A stretch of 64,000 nucleotides of DNA from Balneola sp. GTDB taxonomy: Bacteria; Bacteroidota; Rhodothermia; Balneolales; Balneolaceae. The DNA lies in assembly GCA_003712055.1 (NCBI GenBank), contig RHLJ01000001.1:620001-684000 (forward strand). The letters run 5' to 3'. This document shows positions 34,957 through 44,575 of the stretch, piece after piece. The first letter of the stretch is position 1. The number at the start of each line of letters is the position of its first letter. A model generated the notes under the pieces. The model searched no databases, was not told the DNA's origin, and saw only the letters and a list, made by a program, of their open reading frames with translations. Position numbers and translations under genes: made by a program.

Positions 34957-35652
34957 TTATCTTCTATCCCCAAATATTCTGAGGAGTAAGATGAACAGGT
35001 TAATAAAGTCGAGATAAAGAGTAAGTGCGCCCATAATGGCCCCTTTCCTTCCAGCTTCACTTTCTATGTCCACTTCAAGACTCATTCGTTTAAGTTTCTG
35101 AGTGTCGTAGGCAGTTAGACCTACAAATACTAACACTCCGATGTAAGTAATGATCCAATAGAGCCCTGTACTTTGTAAGAAGAAATTGACCACACTTGCA
35201 ATGATAACTCCGATTAGCCCCATAACTAGGATATTACCCCAAGAAGAAAGATCTGATTTTGTAAAGAATCCATAGATGCTCATCACACCAAATGTACCTG
35301 CCGTAATAAAGAATGTAGAAGCAACAGAAGCCTGAGTATAGGCCAAAAGTATGACAGATAGCGTGAGCCCATTCAAGGCGGAATACAACAAGAATAATCC
35401 AATAGCCATATTTGAAGATATCTTATTAATAATGGCTACCATCCCGAATACAATGCCTAATTCTACAATAATCAGTCCAATAAGTACGAAAGGAGTATTA
35501 ATGATGAAGCTCATCAATGCATCTGATGAGACGGTTCTAAGTGCAATAAATCCAGTTAAAGCGAGTGCCAAACACATCCAGGCGTATACTTTATTCATAA
35601 AAGTAACCTGAATGCTCCTGACTTGTTCAGCTGTAAGTTGTTGTGTATACAT
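34957..35652 (-). CDS. Bax inhibitor-1/YccA family membrane protein (231 aa)
   Basis: Seven membrane helices. N-terminal MNKVYAWMCLALALTGFIAL and the closing VGLTAYDTQKLKRM followed by GALTLYLDFINLFILLLRIF are typical of the BI-1/YbhL/YccA family, whose characterised members are calcium-leak channels or interact with FtsH. Monocistronic, and divergent in layout from nothing nearby on the plus strand. Confidence 0.92.
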   Translation of the reverse strand: MYTQQLTAEQVRSIQVTFMNKVYAWMCLALALTGFIALRTVSSDALMSFIINTPFVLIGLIIVELGIVFGMVAIINKISSNMAIGLFLLYSALNGLTLSVILLAYTQASVASTFFITAGTFGVMSIYGFFTKSDLSSWGNILVMGLIGVIIASVVNFFLQSTGLYWIITYIGVLVFVGLTAYDTQKLKRMSLEVDIESEAGRKGAIMGALTLYLDFINLFILLLRIFGDRR

Positions 35653-35728
35653 GATAAATAGGTCTTTAAGTTGTCTTTTGCCGGAAGATAATGAACCGAC
35701 GTATTAGTATCGCAATTCGTGTGCCAAA

Positions 35729-38350
35729 TTACGAACCAAACCAATAACTAAATTTTAGAAGGAACACATTGGTAGGTTCATTGTCAAAAATATCACGTGT
35801 TCCTCCGAATAGGTCAAACATGTCATTATTAAGCACTCCCTCTCTCTCCTGCTGCCACACAAAAAAGAAAGTTGAACCCGGTCGATATTCCCACCTTAGT
35901 ACCGCATTCCCCTGAAGTGCTTTGTAGTTGAAGTCTAAGTCTTCATTAAAAGAGTCAACAACATCAGGTGTTGTAATAGTGCTTATCGGTATAAAATCGT
36001 AGGTCTTACGTTCTTCGAAATATTTGAAATTCTGAAAATCCGCAGTATATAAAAGAGGTCTCAGATAAGTTTGAAGACTTAATTTTGAAGTAAAAGTCCA
36101 GTCTACTCTGATTTCTGTATAAAATATATCCAGAAATGAATCAGAGAATAGGTATTCATCAGCTATATCAGCATCATAATTCCCAAAATCATGATATTGA
36201 TCTGTGTTTTTTTCTTTTATATATGTTGGTGAAAATTGTATTTGAATAAAACTTGTGGGTCTGTAGTTAAGAGAAGCATAAAGTGTTGTAGTGTATTCTC
36301 CTGAAGCATCTTTTCTATACCTATTCCCAATTGTTGCATAGAAATTTTCTGTTTGATCTGATCTAAGCTCCAAGCTTGTATTCCAGTCCTTTGGACGCCT
36401 CATTACGGGGCCACCCCTTGTAATTCTATCGTTATAGAATTTACCAGTAAAGCCTGCTGTTCCTATTATACTCCACAAGTTATTTAGCTGGAAATATGCC
36501 CCGGAAGAATAAAAGTTCATGATCATATCACCGTCAAAATTCCATGCATAACCTCCGAATCCCCAAAGCAAATAGAAGCGGAATAGCTCAGAATCAAGGT
36601 TCAAATATTCTGCATAAAAGTGTGGAGCTCGATAATCGGCTCTTTCTAGGAAACCAATATCATTCACTTCGTAGCCAGGACTCATTTCTGAATAAGTGAA
36701 GGAATATAAAAGGCCAGCTCCCCCATATTTACCTACGCTAAATTCCCCATAGTACCCATCCAAACTTGTTTTTGAAGGATCAACGGACAATTTCTTAGAG
36801 TCTGTTCTATTATAATATCTTGCAGAAGTAGTTTGAGTGAATAGCAAGGCATTTTGTGTCCCATTCACCTGACTCGCAGCTAATACTCCACTTGCTCCCC
36901 AACTTCGGTTAGCCCAAAAATACTGTCCATCCAGACCAACTTGATAAGCTGATTTATGTAAATAGTCTTGGAGGTATGACCCGCCTAAAGATCGGTTCAC
37001 AGCACTTGCAAAACCACCTATTTGGAGATCACCTCCTTTTAAATCCTGCTCAATTCGTGCCACCATAAAATTAGTAGCAGGTTCAACCTGGAAATTTCCT
37101 CTGGTTGAATCTCCTGAAAAGAAAAAACTGGCATTCTCTTCCAATGTATATGCATCTAAAAAGCCAATGGAAAGTCCTTTATCCGTTTTACCACTTACCT
37201 TTACTGCACCAGCAATTGTTGTCTCTTGCGGTCGATCTTCAAAATCTGCTGTAATTCCGGCTAGAAAAACATCACCGGTAGGACTTTTACCAATTCTGCG
37301 ACTATAGAAATTAGAATGGGTACTGAATGTATTTTGGGAAGCAGTATTTCCATACGAAAAGATATCCCCTCCTTCCAGGAAGAAAGGACGCTGTTCATCA
37401 AAAAAGATTTCAAAATTGGTTAGGTTAATTGTTGCCGGATCAGCTTCTACCTGACCAAAATCCGGGTTTATCGTACCTGTTAGTGTAAAATCAGAAGTAA
37501 TTCCATACTTAAAATCTCCACCGATTTTGTACCCTAGGTCATTTTCTTCAAAAAAAGGATCGCTATTATCTAAATCCGGCTCCCGGGTTAATTCTGCTGA
37601 TATGTAAGGAAGAGCTTCAAGACGTATTGGGCGGGATAAATCCATAACTCCTTCCAAAGTACCATACCAGGAAACTTCGCCATATTCTTCTCTCGGAACA
37701 CGAGACCAATAATTATACTCTTCGTGTCGTGCTATTTGTCGTTCGAAGTTTATTCCCCAGTTTTGAACATTTTTTGATGAAGTAAAACGAAGTTGAGAAA
37801 GTGGAATTCGGAACTCCGCAATCCAACCATCAGAATTAATGCTGGTTTCTGCTTCCCAAACAGCATCCCATAATACATCTTCTTCAATATCATTGAATTG
37901 CATGATGTCTTTCTGAACTCCAACAGGATTAACTCCAAAAGTAAATGCAGTTAAGTTGTCATCATAGCTATCTATACTTACAAATATCCAATCGCTTAAC
38001 TCATCGCCGTCTCTTCTGAATAATGTGGCAGCAATTGAATCCGGAGCAGAGTCATAATTATATGCTCCTACATATAGATATTGATTTGAATAAAGTACTT
38101 TGACTTCAGTTCTCTGACTCGGTTTACCACCATCACTCGGAAAATTCTGCACAAAATCAGTTGCGGTAGATGCAGCAGCCCAGATCAACTCATCTAATAA
38201 GCCATCAATCCTAATTTCAGAATCTGAAACAACTCTTTCGGCCTTAAGACTTGGTTTATCAGACGCAACGTTTTGAGCATAACTAAAAGATGAACCAAAA
38301 AGTAGCACCCATACTATTGCACAAAGCCAAACACATAACGTGCTTTTCAT
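35729..38350 (-). CDS. DUF5916 outer-membrane-type protein, copy 1 (873 aa)
   Basis: Signal peptide (WLCAIVWVLLFGSSFSYAQ). Residues ~45-230 form a CBM9-like beta sandwich (DSEIRIDGLLDELIWAAAST). The rest is the DUF5916 region with INPDFGQVEADPATINLTNF and EIFFDEQRPFFLEGGDIFSY, then many amphipathic strands ending in an aromatic C-terminus (LLKFSYWFGS), as in outer-membrane barrels. Ligand unknown. ATG at 38350 was preferred over GTG at 38374, as it gives a normal signal peptide. Paralogous to the next gene. Confidence 0.85.
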   Translation of the reverse strand: MKSTLCVWLCAIVWVLLFGSSFSYAQNVASDKPSLKAERVVSDSEIRIDGLLDELIWAAASTATDFVQNFPSDGGKPSQRTEVKVLYSNQYLYVGAYNYDSAPDSIAATLFRRDGDELSDWIFVSIDSYDDNLTAFTFGVNPVGVQKDIMQFNDIEEDVLWDAVWEAETSINSDGWIAEFRIPLSQLRFTSSKNVQNWGINFERQIARHEEYNYWSRVPREEYGEVSWYGTLEGVMDLSRPIRLEALPYISAELTREPDLDNSDPFFEENDLGYKIGGDFKYGITSDFTLTGTINPDFGQVEADPATINLTNFEIFFDEQRPFFLEGGDIFSYGNTASQNTFSTHSNFYSRRIGKSPTGDVFLAGITADFEDRPQETTIAGAVKVSGKTDKGLSIGFLDAYTLEENASFFFSGDSTRGNFQVEPATNFMVARIEQDLKGGDLQIGGFASAVNRSLGGSYLQDYLHKSAYQVGLDGQYFWANRSWGASGVLAASQVNGTQNALLFTQTTSARYYNRTDSKKLSVDPSKTSLDGYYGEFSVGKYGGAGLLYSFTYSEMSPGYEVNDIGFLERADYRAPHFYAEYLNLDSELFRFYLLWGFGGYAWNFDGDMIMNFYSSGAYFQLNNLWSIIGTAGFTGKFYNDRITRGGPVMRRPKDWNTSLELRSDQTENFYATIGNRYRKDASGEYTTTLYASLNYRPTSFIQIQFSPTYIKEKNTDQYHDFGNYDADIADEYLFSDSFLDIFYTEIRVDWTFTSKLSLQTYLRPLLYTADFQNFKYFEERKTYDFIPISTITTPDVVDSFNEDLDFNYKALQGNAVLRWEYRPGSTFFFVWQQEREGVLNNDMFDLFGGTRDIFDNEPTNVFLLKFSYWFGS

Positions 38351-38460
38351 AAAAAACCTATCGCTGATTATCACTGATATTTTGAGAGCCCCAACGTACC
38401 AAGAGGGAATAATGCCCTATCGAACCTAAGAGAATATAAATCAGAGGATGTTACAAATAA

Positions 38461-38490
38461 AAAAAAGGGATGCTTTTGCATCCCTTTTTC
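38461..38490. terminator. Intrinsic terminator between the two DUF5916 genes
   Basis: AAAAAGGGATGC (38462-38473) pairs with GCATCCCTTTTT (38478-38489) around TTTT. On the minus strand it ends the upstream copy, so the two paralogues are separate transcripts. Confidence 0.85.
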
Positions 38491-38506
38491 TAATCAGCGT
38501 TTTGCT

Positions 38507-41293
38507 TTAGCTACCAAACCAATAGCTAAACTTGACCAGAAATACATTTACAGGCTCCGGATCAAAAATGTCAATGAAGTCTCTACTAAAATTGAACTCT
38601 CCATCACTAATGGAACCGTCGCGTTGTTGCTGCCATACCAGGAAGAAAGTCGAACCTGGCTTGTATTCCCATCGGAAAACTGCATTACCCTGAATTGAGC
38701 GGAAGGTAAAATCAGAACGATGAAACGTGAAGTCATCATCTCCATTTCTGTCGATATCTACCGAATAAGAACCATCACCATTATCGGTCAGATCTCCTTC
38801 ATCGGTTCCATACCGGTCAAATCCAAAGCCTCCGGGATCATTGAATTCGCCAAAATTGGAGAATCGAGACGATGCAATAAACGGACGCACAAATGTTTGA
38901 AGACTCATTTTAGGATTGAAAGTCCAGTTTAACCGAATCTCCGTAGATATTCGTGTACTTCTGGCATCCGAAAAGATATATCTGTTACCAAAAGTTTGAT
39001 CCTCATCAAACACACCTGCTTCTCTGGCAATAGTAGCTACGTATTGGTCTTCATCCAGCTCAAATCCTATCTCTGGTTCAACCGATACTTGTATAAAAGT
39101 AGTTGGACGATAAGTTACACCAAACCAATAGTAATCATCATACTCATTCTCTACATCTCTTCGGTGGAATTGACCGGTGTATACAAATACTTGTTTAGCC
39201 CTGTCGGTTCCCATATTGAAGTTGAAATTATAATCACTATTGTAATTCATGATTGGTCCACCTCTTGTCAAGCGATCAGATACTCTGCCAAAAGAGGTAT
39301 TAATGTTGGCGTTTAGATACCATTGATTTTTGAATCTTGTGAAACCACCGATATTATAGTTTTGCCAGATTCTATCTCCATCATAATTCCAACCGTGGAG
39401 ATGATAACTCCAAAGCTCCCAGTACTGTACTTTTTTAGGTGAAGTTTCCTGGTATTGGAAAGCAAAAGCCAAAGCTCTGTAGTCTGCCCGGTTTTGAAAT
39501 CCCAGGTCATTGGTTTCATATCCTGGGCTTACCTCCGAATAAGTAACTGAGCCCGTGAAATGATCCCCTGATGACTTTCTTAAACTTAATTCTGTAGCGA
39601 ACCCTTCAAGACTTGTTTTAGAGCTATCAATACTTAGCTCATCAGAATCCACGCGTTGATAGTAGCGTTGAGGTGCCAACTGAGCAACCCTAATAGTTTC
39701 AGTATTACCATTTATTTGGCTCCGAGAGATGGTTCCACTTACAACATATTCTCTGTCATTCCAGTTATGCTCAAAATCTGCCCCAGTAACATAGGCCGAC
39801 TCTCTAAGGAGGTCTTCGAAATATGTACCTCCAATATTCCTGTTTACAGCACTTAAAAATCCTCCTGCTACTGTATTCCCTTCATTAATATCTTTTTTAA
39901 CTCGAGCTACTAGGTAATTTGTAGCAGGTTCAACAGCATAAGAGCCAGTACTTTGGCCAAGGACGTTACCTTGATTAACCGTGAAATTCGCCGTCTCCTC
40001 CAGCGTATATGCATTAAGCAAGCCAATAGACCAACCGGATTTAGTTTTACCGCTTATCTTAGCTGCTGCTGCGATATTCGTTTGATCGGGTACATCTTCA
40101 TATAAAGATTGTAGGCTATCTGAAATAAAGGCAGATTCATTATTAAACATGTTGAAATCATCAATATTACCCTGAGGAGACCTACCAATTCTTCTTGAAT
40201 AGAAAGTATTTGGATTACCTGCTGTATTGTAGGTTCTGGTACGACCAAATCTGAAAATCTCGTTTCCTTCAAGAAAAAATGGCCTTCTTTCTGAGAAGAA
40301 AATTTCAAACTGAGAAAGGTTAATCGTAGAGGGGTCTGCCTCTACCTGACCAAAGTCTGGATTAATAGTAGCAGTTAATGTTAGATCAGAAGTTAAACCG
40401 TATTTAACGTCTCCACCTAATCCAAAATTAAACGCATTTTCATCATAATAAGGATCATCAGGATCTTGTTCTGGCTCTCTGGTTAACCTCGAGGATACAT
40501 AGGGAGCTATCTCAAGTCTACGAGGTTCCTTCAAATCTGAAATACCGTTCAGTCTTCCAAAAAGGGATACCATTCCAGCCTCTGTTTGAGATGTAGGAGC
40601 CCAATAATTGAACTCGTTATGTCTGGCTATACGTCGTTGAAAGTTTACACCCCAACTCTGATTCACATCTTTTGAACTAAACCGCAATTGAGATAGTGGG
40701 ATCTTCATTTCTACCGACCAACCATTTGCATGAGTAACTGCCTCGGCTTCCCAAACGGCATCCCACAGAACATCTTCTCCATTATCATCAAAATATAAAA
40801 TGTCTTTTTGTACCCCTCTTGGATTTACAGCAAATGTAAATGCTGTTCTTTTATCATTGTAGCTATCAAAACTTACATAAACCCAGTCACTTGTTTCACT
40901 TCCATCCCTACGAAAAAGCGGGCTTGTCGTAGAATCAATTGCTGTTTCATAAGCCATTACACCAACATAGATATACTTGTCAGTATATAAGATTTGAGCC
41001 TCTGTTTGTTGAGAAGGAGTTCCACCGTCAACAGGGAAACGTTGGGTAAAACCTGTTGCAACTGGGGCATTTCTCCAGGCGTTTTCATCAAGTAGTCCAT
41101 CCAGAATTATAAGACCACTTGTGATTCGAACAGCATCCATTGTTGGTGCGTCTTCTGATCCTACTCGGTAATCAGTTTTATCAGATGGGTTCGCCAAATT
41201 GGCTACATTTTGTCCTTTAGGAACAGAGTTTTGGGCTACTGTAGTACCTCCGAAACATAAACACAGTAATAGCAGGGTAGTGATTTTTTTCAT
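38507..41293 (-). CDS. DUF5916 outer-membrane-type protein, copy 2 (928 aa)
   Basis: Same design as the gene at 35729: signal peptide ending TTVAQ, CBM9-like domain (SGLIILDGLLDENAWRNAPV), the NPDFGQVEADPSTINLSQFE block, FFSERRPFFLEGNEIFRFG and a barrel-like end VFLVKFSYWFGS. It has an additional acidic insertion near the C-terminus (DEGDLTDNGDGSYSVDIDRN, then GDDDF) that resembles a calcium-binding loop. An imperfect hairpin (41321-41353) lies in the leader. Function unknown. Confidence 0.85.
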   Translation of the reverse strand: MKKITTLLLLCLCFGGTTVAQNSVPKGQNVANLANPSDKTDYRVGSEDAPTMDAVRITSGLIILDGLLDENAWRNAPVATGFTQRFPVDGGTPSQQTEAQILYTDKYIYVGVMAYETAIDSTTSPLFRRDGSETSDWVYVSFDSYNDKRTAFTFAVNPRGVQKDILYFDDNGEDVLWDAVWEAEAVTHANGWSVEMKIPLSQLRFSSKDVNQSWGVNFQRRIARHNEFNYWAPTSQTEAGMVSLFGRLNGISDLKEPRRLEIAPYVSSRLTREPEQDPDDPYYDENAFNFGLGGDVKYGLTSDLTLTATINPDFGQVEADPSTINLSQFEIFFSERRPFFLEGNEIFRFGRTRTYNTAGNPNTFYSRRIGRSPQGNIDDFNMFNNESAFISDSLQSLYEDVPDQTNIAAAAKISGKTKSGWSIGLLNAYTLEETANFTVNQGNVLGQSTGSYAVEPATNYLVARVKKDINEGNTVAGGFLSAVNRNIGGTYFEDLLRESAYVTGADFEHNWNDREYVVSGTISRSQINGNTETIRVAQLAPQRYYQRVDSDELSIDSSKTSLEGFATELSLRKSSGDHFTGSVTYSEVSPGYETNDLGFQNRADYRALAFAFQYQETSPKKVQYWELWSYHLHGWNYDGDRIWQNYNIGGFTRFKNQWYLNANINTSFGRVSDRLTRGGPIMNYNSDYNFNFNMGTDRAKQVFVYTGQFHRRDVENEYDDYYWFGVTYRPTTFIQVSVEPEIGFELDEDQYVATIAREAGVFDEDQTFGNRYIFSDARSTRISTEIRLNWTFNPKMSLQTFVRPFIASSRFSNFGEFNDPGGFGFDRYGTDEGDLTDNGDGSYSVDIDRNGDDDFTFHRSDFTFRSIQGNAVFRWEYKPGSTFFLVWQQQRDGSISDGEFNFSRDFIDIFDPEPVNVFLVKFSYWFGS

Positions 41294-41417
41294 GGTATAG
41301 AGCTGGCTATGCTAGCTTCAGTGGTTCGACTTTTCCGCCAAGTCGAATCACTAAATTAGCGAAGTTAATTATCTCGTAAGTGTTACGTGCAGAAACAGTT
41401 AGCGTTTCTGTGATTTA

Positions 41418-42221
41418 CTAATTTTTACTTATTTCTATATCGCCGTGGAGTGTTTTGAAGAGGAATTCCGGACCACCGCCATTTACTTCACCGGTGATCC
41501 ATTTATTTATGGTAACAGTGTATTTACCATCTCCACTACTTATTTCTGATGCGCTTGACGATCGGTCTAACTCGATATCAAAATTTGTGTAGACATCTCC
41601 GTAATCGGTCTTCATTTTGCCTGTAAATTTTGTGTTTGAAGGAAATGAAACTTCGATATCTCCATTTAATCCTGTAAAAGACATTGGAGTATTCGGAGTA
41701 ACCGAAGACATGGTAACTTCGATATCTCCATTCACACTATTTACAACAACGGAACCACCAATATCATACATCTCAATATCACCATTGGTTGCTCTCACTT
41801 CATGTTCACCATCTACTCCCTCTACCATTACATCACCATGAGTTACCTGAAGATTGAGTGAAAAATTCTTAGGAACCCATATCTCTAAATCGAGATCATG
41901 ACTGTTGGGAGCAGTTTTGATGCGAACATTATTATTGTCTTCGGTCACTTCTAAACCGACACCACTATTGGATATTTTTTTGAGGCCGTTACGACTATAA
42001 TTGTTGTATCGATCATCATCTTCGCCATCAAACTTGACGATTATTTCATCTCCACTGTGTGCCTTAACTACAACTTCATCTGCATAAACTGCATTGATAC
42101 TGAGTTTTCCAGGTTTACCTGGATTGGTTAATGGAACTTTTAGATCATTCTGCCCTAATACAGAACCTGAGCTAAGCATAATAAAGCCAATCAGGTAGAT
42201 AATAGTTCTTGATGTTTTCAT
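41418..42221 (-). CDS. DUF4097 family exported beta-helix protein (267 aa)
   Basis: Signal peptide ending SVLGQ. The mature part is a run of short beta strands with regularly spaced glycine/aspartate turns (HGDVMVEGVDG, TNGDIEMYDIGG, VNGDIEVTMS, LNGDIEVSFPS), the DUF4097 right-handed beta-helix pattern. Such proteins commonly sit behind ECF sigma/anti-sigma pairs. Role unknown. It starts 16 bases after the related gene upstream. Confidence 0.85.
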   Translation of the reverse strand: MKTSRTIIYLIGFIMLSSGSVLGQNDLKVPLTNPGKPGKLSINAVYADEVVVKAHSGDEIIVKFDGEDDDRYNNYSRNGLKKISNSGVGLEVTEDNNNVRIKTAPNSHDLDLEIWVPKNFSLNLQVTHGDVMVEGVDGEHEVRATNGDIEMYDIGGSVVVNSVNGDIEVTMSSVTPNTPMSFTGLNGDIEVSFPSNTKFTGKMKTDYGDVYTNFDIELDRSSSASEISSGDGKYTVTINKWITGEVNGGGPEFLFKTLHGDIEISKN

Positions 42222-42237
42222 GGTTTTCTTCTTTGTA

Positions 42238-43131
42238 TTATGATTTTCTTACTCGGATGTAGGCATCACCGTTTACCATCTCAAAAGCCATTTCTATTTC
42301 ACCATCTCCAATCTGGATAGGTGAACTTTGGCTAATCTTGTATCGATACCCACTTCCCTTTTTTTCCTTGTTCAATCTGTTTGGGAGTCTTTTCACATCC
42401 TCAAAATCTGTATAGAGTTCTCCATGAAGACTTTCGAATGTAATAACTGCTGATAAATCTTCCGGTGAATACACTTCAATTTTTCCATTTACTGTATGGA
42501 AATCTAAATCTTCGGTTGGGCTTTCAGAGAACCATACTTCAATATCTCCATTTACGGTATTTGCATCCGCGGCCCCTAATGCATCTTTAATTACAACATT
42601 TCCATTTACATTGCTGGCTCGAACTCGTCCCGTCATTTCTTCTACTACAACATCTCCACTGTTTACTGTGGAAGCTTTTAGGTCCAAATTATTTGGAACT
42701 TTGATAACCAGATCAAAATGTGCATTTATATCATCCCAGTCTCTGTCATCCCAATGCCAATGATAATCTATTTTTCCTCTTCTGAATTCGACATGAGCAT
42801 TTGGGGCTTCTACATATACATAAAATTTACCCTCATACATCCTGGTTTCAAGATAATATTCATCCGCTTCTTCCTGGGAAATATCACCGCGCTTCTTCCA
42901 AAGTTCTTTCCGCCCTTCAATTACGATTTCATCACCATCATATCCGGTAACAAGTACTTCTCCATTTATATTTTTAATCACAACCTCTTCAGCGGCAGAA
43001 AAATCACTGCTTTTAATGTTGAGGTCAAAATTTTCAACCCTGTCCTGTGCAGCAACATCAGCTATTGATACTAATAGTCCTAGAAGTGAAACAAGTAATA
43101 ATTTTAGTATGAAGTTTAGTAGAGATTCCAT
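42238..43131 (-). CDS. DUF4097 family exported beta-helix protein (297 aa)
   Basis: Signal peptide (LNFILKLLLVSLLGLLVSIA, ending VAAQ). Turn repeats SGDVVVEEMTG, VNGNVVIKDALG, VNGDIEVWFSE and VNGKIEVYSPE define the DUF4097 fold. Start set at ATG 43131, preceded by AGGAG eight bases upstream. An ATG at 43155 overlaps the stop of the anti-sigma gene (ATGA) and could be a coupled start; it would add MTLTGAIS. Third gene of the sigma operon. Confidence 0.85.
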   Translation of the reverse strand: MESLLNFILKLLLVSLLGLLVSIADVAAQDRVENFDLNIKSSDFSAAEEVVIKNINGEVLVTGYDGDEIVIEGRKELWKKRGDISQEEADEYYLETRMYEGKFYVYVEAPNAHVEFRRGKIDYHWHWDDRDWDDINAHFDLVIKVPNNLDLKASTVNSGDVVVEEMTGRVRASNVNGNVVIKDALGAADANTVNGDIEVWFSESPTEDLDFHTVNGKIEVYSPEDLSAVITFESLHGELYTDFEDVKRLPNRLNKEKKGSGYRYKISQSSPIQIGDGEIEMAFEMVNGDAYIRVRKS

Positions 43132-43151
43132 AGATATAGCTCCTGTTAAGG

Positions 43152-43937
43152 TCATAGTAGTACCGCAATGGTATTTTCGACTTTTCTTTTAGTGGCACCT
43201 GCCAGTTCTTTCTCATCAATCAGGCGCTGAAATTCGTTCGCAGAATTTTTCACGCCTAGTTCAACCATCGCATCTGCCATCTCAATGATCACGATATCAG
43301 ATTCCTGGTTAGCAATAGATCGGACTAAGCCTTCTCTAACAAGTTCATTATCTCCCCATCTGCCTAACGCTTCGATAGTCTGAACTCGAACATTTATGCT
43401 TTCATCGTTATTAAGGGTAAATAGCAACGCACTTATCGCTTTCTCATCAACCGTAGGTAATTGGGTACTTATGTTTACAGCCCTAAGTCTATCCGTCGTT
43501 GATGGTCCTTCAAGCATACTTACCATCATTATTTCACGCATGGTTTGCATTTCAGAAGTAAGTTGCTCGATCTGAGAGTCATTATTTCCTACTAGATTCC
43601 CAACAAAGCCTCCCATAATCAATAGAACGAATGCATAAGCAAGTTTTGGCATAGTTAACTGACTCAGAAAGTTTGAAAATTTCTCTTTCAGAGATGTCAT
43701 TACTGAAGAACCTTCACCCTTTTCATTTTCCAGCATGGTATAGAACCGTGAACTCATTTCTGAAGAAGGTTCGGGAACCTGAACCATCTCCAATTCATCA
43801 TGAAGCTGTTCCATTGCCCGGAAATCAATAAAATCTATGGTGCCTTTTGTCAGTAGTTCCTGAAGTTCAGCTTTGGCTGCGTCATCAAGATTACCGGACA
43901 GATAATCGGCAATTAATTGTTCGTACTTCTCATTCAT
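43152..43937 (-). CDS. Putative anti-sigma factor with HEAT repeats (261 aa)
   Basis: The N-terminal ~90 residues resemble the cytoplasmic anti-sigma domain (NEKYEQLIADYLSGNLDDAA). A membrane helix follows at ~97-115 (KLAYAFVLLIMGGFVGNLVG), then an extracytoplasmic region with HEAT-type helical repeats (VRVQTIEALGRWGDNELVRE). It overlaps the sigma gene by eight bases (ATGAATGA). Proposed role: hold the ECF sigma factor at the membrane until a signal arrives. The HEAT domain as sensor is inferred. Confidence 0.7.
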   Translation of the reverse strand: MNEKYEQLIADYLSGNLDDAAKAELQELLTKGTIDFIDFRAMEQLHDELEMVQVPEPSSEMSSRFYTMLENEKGEGSSVMTSLKEKFSNFLSQLTMPKLAYAFVLLIMGGFVGNLVGNNDSQIEQLTSEMQTMREIMMVSMLEGPSTTDRLRAVNISTQLPTVDEKAISALLFTLNNDESINVRVQTIEALGRWGDNELVREGLVRSIANQESDIVIIEMADAMVELGVKNSANEFQRLIDEKELAGATKRKVENTIAVLL

Positions 43938-44496
43938 TGCTAAATGCCTCACTAAGTGTGGTTACAATCTGTTTTAATTCTTTCATAGCCCTAAACATTC
44001 TTACTTTAACGGCACTTTCCGATACTCCCTGTATCTCAGCAATTTCGTGGTATCTCAATCCTTCATATCGGCTCAAAATCACCACTTCTTTTTTTTCATC
44101 ATCCAATTGCTCAAGTGCTTTTTCCAGTAACAGTTTTCGTCTGTTTCTCTCGTCCAATTCATGGTACCCGTCGGGCGCTTCACCTTCGATTCGTTCTTCG
44201 TCAAGTATCTCATCTTCCTGCCGCCTTTTTTCCTTACGGAAATGGTCGATGTGCGCATTTCGCGCTATGCTGAACATCCAGGTGGTGAAGGCACCCGAAC
44301 CGGAGTACGTTGTCCGATATTTAAGCATACGCTCAAATACCGATTGAACAAGATCCTCGCTTAACTGGGGCTCAAAAGTCTTGCGATAAAAAAAGCTATA
44401 TAAAGGGCGATTATATCGCTCAAACAGTAGACCTAGTTTATCCAGATCACCATTCTTTACCTTCATCATTAAAGCTTTATCCGTCGTCGAATCCAA
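43930..44496 (-). CDS. ECF-type RNA polymerase sigma factor (188 aa)
   Basis: Region 2 at ~15-90 (LFERYNRPLYSFFYR, LSEDLVQSVFERML, GAFTTWMFSIARNAHIDHFR) and region 4 at ~125-180 (LDDEKKEVVILSRYEGLRYH, EIAEIQGVSESAVKVRMFRA). No region 1.1 or 3. It heads an operon with its putative anti-sigma factor and DUF4097 proteins, so it probably responds to the envelope. The targets are not known. Confidence 0.92.
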   Translation of the reverse strand: MDSTTDKALMMKVKNGDLDKLGLLFERYNRPLYSFFYRKTFEPQLSEDLVQSVFERMLKYRTTYSGSGAFTTWMFSIARNAHIDHFRKEKRRQEDEILDEERIEGEAPDGYHELDERNRRKLLLEKALEQLDDEKKEVVILSRYEGLRYHEIAEIQGVSESAVKVRMFRAMKELKQIVTTLSEAFSNE

Positions 44497-44575
44497 TTAA
44501 TCCTCAGGCCCCGAGTTAATGTTCAACCAAGTACACTTTTCTTCCATTGAAAGGTTACATGTTTTTTTCTGCCCT

